A program made the position numbers and the translations under genes. Below the pieces are notes generated by a model, which was not told the DNA's origin, ran no database searches, and worked only from the letters and a program-made list of their open reading frames with translations. This document shows, in pieces, positions 33,416 to 39,332 of a DNA stretch of 39,332 bases; within the stretch, counting starts at the first letter, position 1; each line of letters begins with the position of its first letter. The DNA is from Pseudomonadota bacterium. GTDB taxonomy: Bacteria > Pseudomonadota > Gammaproteobacteria > Burkholderiales > Thiobacillaceae. Location of the stretch: contig JAJZPR010000025.1 of assembly GCA_021847835.1 (NCBI GenBank), positions 1 through 39,332 on the forward strand. Reading direction: 5' to 3'.

Positions 33416-35103
33416 GCTTCTCCATGCATCTGGCCATTCTGCCGGTGGTGCTGCCGCTGGTTGCCGGCATCGCGCTGCTGGCCCTGCGCAATGCGCCGCT
33501 CTGGCTGCAACGTGGTTTGAGCGTGGCTGCGGTCTTGGCGCTGATCCCGCTGGCATTCGCGCTGATCGGCACGGCCGCCGACGGCAGCCACCTGGTGTAC
33601 AAGCTCGGCAACTGGGCGGCGCCGTATGGCATCGTCCTGGTCGCCGACCGGCTGGCGGCGTGGATGCTGCTCACCACTGCGCTGCTGGCAGTCTTCGCGC
33701 TGCTGTATGCGATTGGCGCATCCCCTGCCCAGCCTTCCCCACTTCGTGGGGAGGGGGCGAACGCTGGGCCCAAACCGATCCCCACCCCAACCCTCCCCAC
33801 GAGTGGGGAGGGGGCGAACGCTGGGCCCAAACCGATCCCCACCCCAACCCTCCCCACGAGTGGGGAGGGGGCGAACGCTGGGCCCAAACCGACTTATGAC
33901 ACCGGGGGGCGGCATTTTCATGTGCTGTTCCAGTTGCAGCTGTTCGGCCTCAACGGCGCCTTCCTCACCGGCGACCTGTTCAACCTGTTCGTGTTCTTCG
34001 AGATTCTGCTGCTGGCTTCCTACGGCCTGCTGCTGCACGGCGGCGGCCGCCTGCGGGTGAAGGCAGGCCTGCACTACGTGGTCATCAACCTGGTCGGCTC
34101 GACCCTGTTCCTGTTTGCCGTCGGCACGCTCTACGGCATCACCGGCACGCTCAACATGGCCGACCTCGCCGTGAAAATCGCGGCCGCGCCACCCGAGAAC
34201 GCGGCGCTGCTGCAGTCGGCCGCCCTGCTCTTGTTCGGCGTGTTCGCGCTGAAGGCCGCGCTTCTGCCGCTCTATCTGTGGCTGCCCGCCGCCTACGCGC
34301 ACACCAGCGCGCCGGTGGCGGCGCTGTTCGCCATCATGACCAAGGTCGGTGCCTACAGCATCCTGCGCGTCTACAGCCTGATCGCCGGCGACGCAGCGGG
34401 ACCCCTGGCCAACCTGCTCGATGCCTGGCTCGCGCCGCTGGCGCTGGCCACCCTGGCGCTGGGCACGCTGGGCGCGCTCGCAAGCTCCGGCCTGCGGCAA
34501 CAGGTGGCGTATCTGATGGTGGCCTCGATCGGCACGCTGCTGCTGGCCTTCGGCCTGGGCAACGCCGGTGCGCTTGCCGCCGGCCTGTATTACCTGCCGC
34601 ACACCACCTTCGCCAGCGCCGCCCTGTTCCTGCTGGCCGACCAGATCGGCCGGGCGCGCGGCGCGCTGGGCGAGCATTTCGAGTCGGGCCCGGCCATGCC
34701 CGGTGCGCGCGTGCTGGGCGGATTGTTTTTTGTGGCCGCCATGGCGCTGGCCGGATTGCCCCCGCTGTCGGGTTTCCTCGGCAAGTTCATGCTGCTGAAA
34801 GCCGCGCTCGCCGATCCCTTGCTGCCCTGGGTATGGGGCGTGGTGCTTGCCACAGGCCTTGCCGCCATGATCGCGCTGGCGCGAAGCGGCAGCCTGCTGT
34901 TCTATCGCACCCACAGCGCGCACGGCGATGCATCGCTCGCGCCGCCGTGCGCCGCCGCGCTGACGCCGGTTGTCGCCCTGCTGCTGCTGGTGGTTGTCTT
35001 CACGGTCTGGGCGGGGCCTCTGTCCGGCTACGCCACGGCCACCGCAACGCAATTGCTGGAACCGCAGCAATACATCGATGCCGTGCTCGGAGGCGCGCGA
35101 TGA
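33412..35103 (+). CDS. mrpD: Na+/H+ antiporter subunit MrpD
   Basis: A 563-residue NuoM/N-like proton-channel subunit. Visible: NLFVFFEILLLASYGLLL with the key Glu, LPAAYAHTSAPVAALFAIM followed by TKVGAYS with the conserved Lys, and AGLPPLSGFLGKF. Residues about 105-161 are a Pro/Gly-rich insertion encoded by three copies of the palindromic repeat (33725-33893), placed before GGRHFHVLFQLQLFG in a loop after a membrane segment. Without it the length matches ordinary MrpD (about 500). The frame is unbroken. Overlaps of 4 bases on both sides place it firmly in the operon. Confidence 0.94.
   Translation: MSFSMHLAILPVVLPLVAGIALLALRNAPLWLQRGLSVAAVLALIPLAFALIGTAADGSHLVYKLGNWAAPYGIVLVADRLAAWMLLTTALLAVFALLYAIGASPAQPSPLRGEGANAGPKPIPTPTLPTSGEGANAGPKPIPTPTLPTSGEGANAGPKPTYDTGGRHFHVLFQLQLFGLNGAFLTGDLFNLFVFFEILLLASYGLLLHGGGRLRVKAGLHYVVINLVGSTLFLFAVGTLYGITGTLNMADLAVKIAAAPPENAALLQSAALLLFGVFALKAALLPLYLWLPAAYAHTSAPVAALFAIMTKVGAYSILRVYSLIAGDAAGPLANLLDAWLAPLALATLALGTLGALASSGLRQQVAYLMVASIGTLLLAFGLGNAGALAAGLYYLPHTTFASAALFLLADQIGRARGALGEHFESGPAMPGARVLGGLFFVAAMALAGLPPLSGFLGKFMLLKAALADPLLPWVWGVVLATGLAAMIALARSGSLLFYRTHSAHGDASLAPPCAAALTPVVALLLLVVVFTVWAGPLSGYATATATQLLEPQQYIDAVLGGAR
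33725..33893 (+). repeat. In-frame palindromic repeat array inside mrpD, partial plus two 57-bp units
   Basis: A partial unit (about 33725-33779) and two full 57-bp units (33780-33836, 33837-33893). They are identical except for the last base, and encode [19 protein letters not shown] in frame. Compared with mrpA, every copy here has AAACCG instead of ACACCG. Confidence 0.93.
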
Positions 35104-35603
35104 AACGCCTGCTTCCTCATCCCTTGCTGACCCTGACCCTTGCCATCCTGTGGCTGCTGCTGGTGAACGCGTTCACGATGGGCCATGTCGTGCTGGGATT
35201 GATCCTGGGATGGCTGATTCCCTTTGCCACCTCGGGCTTCTGGCCCGAACACGTGCGCATTCGCCACACGGGCGTGCTGTTGCGCTATCTTGCCGTGTTC
35301 GTTTACGACATCGTGCGCGGCAGCTTCCAAGTGGCCTGGCTCATCCTGAAGGGCCCGGCGCGGCTGCACCCGGCCTTCGTCGTGGTGCCGCTGGAGCTGA
35401 AGACCGATCTTGGCATCAGCCTGCTGGCCAACACCATTTCGCTGACCCCGGGCACGGTGTCCTCGCTGGTGAGCGCGGACAAGCGCACGCTGATCGTGCA
35501 CACGCTGAATACCGATGACCCCGATGCGCTGGTTGCGGAAATCAAGCAGCGCTACGAAGCGCCGCTGAAAAGAATCTTCGAGGAGGACAACGAATCATGC
35601 TGA
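35100..35603 (+). CDS. mrpE: Na+/H+ antiporter subunit MrpE
   Basis: A 167-residue subunit with two or three N-terminal membrane segments, followed by the MrpE signature [20 protein letters not shown] near residues 118-137 and a hydrophilic C-terminus. The long open frame upstream is an overlap with mrpD; the ATG at 35100 (ATGA with the mrpD stop) is the real start. It ends 7 bases inside mrpF. Confidence 0.93.
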   Translation: MKRLLPHPLLTLTLAILWLLLVNAFTMGHVVLGLILGWLIPFATSGFWPEHVRIRHTGVLLRYLAVFVYDIVRGSFQVAWLILKGPARLHPAFVVVPLELKTDLGISLLANTISLTPGTVSSLVSADKRTLIVHTLNTDDPDALVAEIKQRYEAPLKRIFEEDNESC

Positions 35604-35866
35604 GCACCGTCATCCCGATCGCCTATGCGCTGGTGAGCCTGGCCTTCCTGTTCAGCTTCTGGCGCCTGCTGAGAGGCCCCGATGCGCCCGACCGCATCCT
35701 CGCGCTCGACACCCTGTACGTGAACACCATCGCCCTCCTGGTGCTGCTCGGCATCCACCTCGGCAACGCCATCTATTTCGAGGCGGCGCTCCTGATCGCC
35801 ATGATGGGCTTCGTCGGCACCGTCGCGCTGTGCAAGTACCTGCTGCGCGGCGACATCATGGAATAA
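35597..35866 (+). CDS. mrpF: Na+/H+ antiporter subunit MrpF
   Basis: An 89-residue subunit with three membrane segments. [20 protein letters not shown] is the family signature near residue 25 and [20 protein letters not shown] closes the protein. It starts inside the end of mrpE after a GAGGA ribosome binding site. Confidence 0.93.
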   Translation: MLSTVIPIAYALVSLAFLFSFWRLLRGPDAPDRILALDTLYVNTIALLVLLGIHLGNAIYFEAALLIAMMGFVGTVALCKYLLRGDIME

Positions 35867-35875
35867 GGACACGCC

Positions 35876-36211
35876 ATGCTGGATTTCCTGCTTTCCCTGC
35901 TGATTCTCACCGGCGCGATCTTCACCTTCATCGGCTCGCTCGGCCTTGCGCGCCTGCGCGACTTCTACACCCGCCTGCACGGGCCCACCAAGGCCACCAC
36001 CCTGGGCGTGGGCTGCCTGCTCATCGCCTCGGCGGTGTATTTCAGCGTGCGCGACGAAGGCGTCAGCCTGCACGAAATCCTGGTGACGCTGTTCCTGTTC
36101 ATCACTGCGCCCGTCTCCGCGCACCTGCTAGCCAAGGCGGCGCTGCACCTGAAAGTGCGCTCGCTCGCGCCCGAGCCGGATCAGGCTCGCAACGAAGAGC
36201 AGTCCTCATGA
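35876..36211 (+). CDS. mrpG: Na+/H+ antiporter subunit MrpG
   Basis: A 111-residue subunit with three membrane segments. [20 protein letters not shown] (residues 22-41) is the family signature; [18 protein letters not shown] follows. It starts 9 bases after mrpF and overlaps the following DUF255 gene by 4 bases (ATGA), so transcription continues into that gene. Confidence 0.93.
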   Translation: MLDFLLSLLILTGAIFTFIGSLGLARLRDFYTRLHGPTKATTLGVGCLLIASAVYFSVRDEGVSLHEILVTLFLFITAPVSAHLLAKAALHLKVRSLAPEPDQARNEEQSS

Positions 36212-38190
36212 GCGATGCGACGGGCGAAAGGCATTTGAATCGCCTGGCAGGCGAGCCCTCGCCCTATCTGCAGCAGCACAGGCACAACCCGGTGGATTGG
36301 TATCCCTGGGGGCCGGAAGCGCTGGAAAAGGCCAAAAGGGAAGACAAGCCCATCCTGCTGTCCATCGGCTATTCCACCTGCCACTGGTGCCACGTCATGG
36401 CGCACGAGTGCTTCGAGGACGAGGAGGTCGCGGCGGTGATGAACCGCCTGTTCGTGAACATCAAGGTCGACCGCGAGGAACGTCCCGACCTCGACCAGAT
36501 CTACCAGAGCGCGCACAACCTGCTCACCGGCCGCGCGGGCGGCTGGCCGCTCACGGTATTCCTCGCCCCCGACCAGGCGCCGTTTTTCGCCGGCACCTAT
36601 TTTCCCAAGGCGCCGCGCTACAACCTGCCGGGCTTCGTCGGGCTGATGGAGCAGATTGCCGGCGTCTACCGCACCCGGCGCGGCGACATCGAGGCGCAGA
36701 ACCGGGAAGTGCTCGCCGCGCTGAAGGAAACGCGCCAGCCTGCGGAGAGCCGGGCGGACGACGAAGTGCTGCGCCGCGCCACGGCCGACCTCGCGCGCGC
36801 CTTCGACAAGGCGCACGGCGGCTTTTCGCGCGCGCCCAAGTTCCCGCGCCCGGGCGAACTGGAATGGCTCGTGCGCGAGGCATGGAACGGCGACGAGGCC
36901 GCGCGCCACATGCTGTTGTTCACGCTGGAAAAAATGGTGCGCGGCGGCCTCTTCGACCAGCTGGGCGGCGGCTTCTTCCGCTATTCCGTGGACGAGCGCT
37001 GGCAGATTCCGCATTTCGAGAAAATGCTCTACGACAACGGCCCGCTGCTGGCGCTGTGCGCGGACGCCTGGGCGCTGTCGGGCAATGCCCTGTTCGCGCG
37101 CGCGGCCGAGCTCACGGTGGAGTGGCTCGCGCGCGAGATGATTTCCCCCGAAGGCGGCTTTTATGCGGCGCTGGACGCGGACTCCGAAGGGCACGAAGGC
37201 AGGTTCTACGTGTGGACGCCGGAACAAGCGCGCGCCGTGCTGGGCGATGAATACGAAGAGGCAGCGCAGGCATTCGCGCTCGATGCTCCGGCCAATTTCG
37301 AAGGCAGCCATTGGCATTTGCAGCTTGCAGGCGCAGCGACGGAAGCGCGGCTTGAGTCGGCCAGGCAGAAACTTTTCGCCGCGCGCGAGCGGCGCGCGCG
37401 CCCGCACCGCGACGAGAAAATCCTCACCGGCTGGAACGCGCTGACGATCAGGGGCCTGGCCCATGCCGGACGCCTCATGCTGCGCGACGACTGGATCGGA
37501 ATGGCCCTGCGCGCGGCGGATTTCATGCGCGCCAATTTGTGGCGCGATGGCAGGCTGTACGCCAGCCACGCCAGGGGCGAAGCGCGGCTCAACGGCTATC
37601 TCGACGACTACACCTTCCTGCTCGACGCGCTGCTGGAGCTGATGCAGGCGCATTACCGGCCCGAGGACATGGAATGGGCGCGGGAAATCGCCGATGCCCT
37701 GCTCGACCGTTTCGAGGATGGCGAGGCGGGCGGTTTCTATTTCACCAGCCACGACCATGAGGCGCTGATTCTGCGCACGCGCAACGCCGCCGACCAGGCC
37801 ACGCCGTCAGGCGCAGGGGTGGCGGCGATGAGCCTCGCGCGCCTGGGCCGGGTGCTGGACGAGCCGCGCTATGCGCGGGCCGCCGATCGCACCCTTGCGT
37901 ACCACGGAGCGGAGCTTGCCGCCATGCCCGTCGCCTTCACTTCGCTTTTGGCGGCGCTTGCGGAAAAACGCCGGGACCCCGGCCTGCTGGTGGTGCGCGG
38001 CCCGGAGCGGGAATTGCAGACATGGAAGGCGCTGGCGGCGCGCAAGCCGCCGCAGGTGCTGATGTTCTTTCTGCCCGATGCGCTGACCGGCCTGCCCGCA
38101 GGCCTGGACAAGCCCGCGTCCGGCGCCTGGCTCTGCCGCGAAGGCCGCTGCCTGCCGCCGGCGCAGAGCCCCGGCGAAATCGAGCTTTAG
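36208..38190 (+). CDS. DUF255 thioredoxin-like / N-acylglucosamine 2-epimerase-like protein (YyaL/SSP411 family)
   Basis: A 660-residue protein. The N-terminal thioredoxin-like domain has the family's NPVDWYPW motif, [16 protein letters not shown] (CxxC-type CHWC near residue 60) and GGWPLTVFL. The rest is an (alpha/alpha)6 barrel with [20 protein letters not shown] and [10 protein letters not shown], as in YyaL and SPATA20. No signal peptide, so it is cytoplasmic. The function of the family is not established. The start codon overlaps mrpG by 4 bases, which places it in the antiporter operon; a redox or sugar-handling role linked to Mrp is only a guess. Confidence 0.9.
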   Translation: MSDATGERHLNRLAGEPSPYLQQHRHNPVDWYPWGPEALEKAKREDKPILLSIGYSTCHWCHVMAHECFEDEEVAAVMNRLFVNIKVDREERPDLDQIYQSAHNLLTGRAGGWPLTVFLAPDQAPFFAGTYFPKAPRYNLPGFVGLMEQIAGVYRTRRGDIEAQNREVLAALKETRQPAESRADDEVLRRATADLARAFDKAHGGFSRAPKFPRPGELEWLVREAWNGDEAARHMLLFTLEKMVRGGLFDQLGGGFFRYSVDERWQIPHFEKMLYDNGPLLALCADAWALSGNALFARAAELTVEWLAREMISPEGGFYAALDADSEGHEGRFYVWTPEQARAVLGDEYEEAAQAFALDAPANFEGSHWHLQLAGAATEARLESARQKLFAARERRARPHRDEKILTGWNALTIRGLAHAGRLMLRDDWIGMALRAADFMRANLWRDGRLYASHARGEARLNGYLDDYTFLLDALLELMQAHYRPEDMEWAREIADALLDRFEDGEAGGFYFTSHDHEALILRTRNAADQATPSGAGVAAMSLARLGRVLDEPRYARAADRTLAYHGAELAAMPVAFTSLLAALAEKRRDPGLLVVRGPERELQTWKALAARKPPQVLMFFLPDALTGLPAGLDKPASGAWLCREGRCLPPAQSPGEIEL

Positions 38191-38274
38191 CGGCCATCCC
38201 GGGCCATTTCGAATTATTTGACCCTCGCCGCCGCATTGGGCAGGATGGGTACATAACAAAACGAGGAGACCAGC

Positions 38275-39332
38275 ATGATCCGGTATCTATCTGCTTTTCT
38301 GTTTTTGTTCGTCGCATTCCCCCTCCATGCCGCCGAGCCCGATGCGGTTCAGAAGCAAGGCGCCTACTACGGCGGCAAGGCCACCGAATATCCGTCCTGG
38401 TTCAAGGAGAGCTTTCTCGACCTGAGGGAAGACATCCGCGAGGCGGAAAAGACCGGCAAGCGCGTGATGCTGATGTTCACCCAGGACAACTGCCCCTACT
38501 GCAACCTGCTGGTCGAGCGCAATCTCGCCCAGCGCGGCATCGAAGAGACCCTGAAGACGAAATTCGACGTCATCGCCATCAACATGTGGGGCGACCGCGA
38601 AGTCACCGGCCTGGACGGCAAGTCCTATGCCGAGAAGGCCTATGCCGCGGCGCTGAAGGTGCAGTTCACCCCCACCCTGATGTTTTTCGACGAGGCCGGC
38701 AACATGATCCTGCGGTTGAACGGCTACGTGCCGCCGGCGCGCATGCAGGCCGCGCTCGACTGGGTGTCCGGCAGGCACGAGAAGAAACAGGCATTCCGCG
38801 ATTTCGTGGCGGCGCACGAAGCGCCTGCCAGGGGCACGGGCGCGCTCATCGGCGAGCCCTTCTTCAGGAAAACCGCCGACCTGCGCCGCCAGGGGAAGAA
38901 TGCGAAGCCGCTGGCGGTGTTCTTCGAACAGAAGGACTGCCCCGACTGCGAGGTGCTGCATCGCCGCGTGCTGGCCGATCCCGAGCTGCGCGCGGAACTG
39001 GCAAAATTCGACAACGTGCAGCTCGACATGTGGTCGAGGGAAACCGTCACCACGCCCTCTGGCCGCCGCCTGCCGGTGCGCGAATGGGCCAGGCAGCTGG
39101 GCGTGAATTACGCGCCGGGCATCGTGCTGTTCGACACGAACGGCAAGGAGACCATCCGCTGGGAATCGTCCTTCCGCGTGTTCCACACCCTCGGCATGTT
39201 CACGTACACCTCGACCGGCGAATACCGCAAGGAGCCGAGCTTCCAGCGCTATCTCTCGGCCAGGGCCGAGCACATCCGCGAATCGGGGAAAGACGTCAAC
39301 ATCTGGCGCTACGCCGACGAGCCGGTCGCCGC
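38275..39332 (+). CDS. Secreted protein with two thioredoxin-like domains, 3' end cut by window
   Basis: At least 352 residues. An N-terminal signal peptide (LSAFLFLFVAFPLHAA, cleavage near residue 20) is followed by a first thioredoxin-like domain with NCPYC (CPYC at 73-76) and cis-Pro segment FTPTLMFF, and a second with DCPDC (CPDC at 222-225) and APGIVLFD. Tandem CxxC domains in one exported chain resemble SoxW or thiol-disulfide relay proteins. A GAGGAGA ribosome binding site precedes the ATG. The gap from the DUF255 stop is 84 bases and shows no terminator, so cotranscription is possible. The C-terminus lies outside the window. Confidence 0.88.
   Translation, partial: MIRYLSAFLFLFVAFPLHAAEPDAVQKQGAYYGGKATEYPSWFKESFLDLREDIREAEKTGKRVMLMFTQDNCPYCNLLVERNLAQRGIEETLKTKFDVIAINMWGDREVTGLDGKSYAEKAYAAALKVQFTPTLMFFDEAGNMILRLNGYVPPARMQAALDWVSGRHEKKQAFRDFVAAHEAPARGTGALIGEPFFRKTADLRRQGKNAKPLAVFFEQKDCPDCEVLHRRVLADPELRAELAKFDNVQLDMWSRETVTTPSGRRLPVREWARQLGVNYAPGIVLFDTNGKETIRWESSFRVFHTLGMFTYTSTGEYRKEPSFQRYLSARAEHIRESGKDVNIWRYADEPVA

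Noticed and set aside
33725..33893. Direct repeats that might be a CRISPR array
   Set aside because: The units are contiguous, have no spacers, and are translated in frame inside mrpD.

Overview
The window is high-GC DNA that looks like a betaproteobacterial chromosome (Nitrosomonadales or Rhodocyclales type). This is an inference from the lgt/ilvD adjacency, the fused MrpA-MrpB antiporter, GGDEF/EAL signalling and the style of the dispersed repeats; no rRNA or other taxonomic marker is present.

Layout. (1) 1-9200, minus strand: a tightly packed eleven-gene glycan operon with overlaps or gaps of a few bases. It reads UDP-glucuronate decarboxylase, a KdsC-type HAD phosphatase fused to a GmhA-type SIS isomerase, a NeuB-type synthase, a CMP-sugar cytidylyltransferase, SDR, TIM-barrel isomerase/epimerase, SDR, SDR, Gfo/Idh/MocA oxidoreductase, a second cytidylyltransferase and a last SDR cut by the window edge. 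Together they could make and CMP-activate a 3-deoxy-ulosonic acid plus related sugars. No amino-sugar genes are present, so the product is probably not a standard sialic, legionaminic or pseudaminic acid. (2) 9201-11580: a decayed ORF6N gene, cysC and cysQ, and dispersed repeats. (3) 11581-18860: an accessory island holding a DUF4143 ATPase, a Fic-tail fragment, four toxin-antitoxin pairs (HigB/HigA-like, HipA/HipB, RES/Xre, PIN/excisionase-like), readable operator arrays, a 46-bp palindrome and a truncated IS256-type end. It stops at the 3' end of a tRNA-Ala(CGC). (4) 18863-26100: housekeeping and signalling genes: tRNA-Ala, VanZ-like protein, lgt, ilvD, an orphan ParA, and a periplasmic binding protein with a GGDEF/EAL protein. 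(5) 26235-29940, minus: a Na+/Ca2+-exchanger-like protein followed by a P2-type cation ATPase. (6) 30159-38190, plus: a complete mrpA(B)CDEFG Na+/H+ antiporter operon followed without a gap by a DUF255 thioredoxin-like protein. After a short gap comes a secreted double-thioredoxin protein cut by the window end.

The most unusual signals are: a 57-bp palindromic repeat, a multiple of three and open in all six frames, inserted in the same reading phase in both mrpA and mrpD; the HAD-SIS fusion inside a ulosonate cluster without amino-sugar genes; and operator arrays upstream of hipBA and xre-res that share an exact 27-bp phase.
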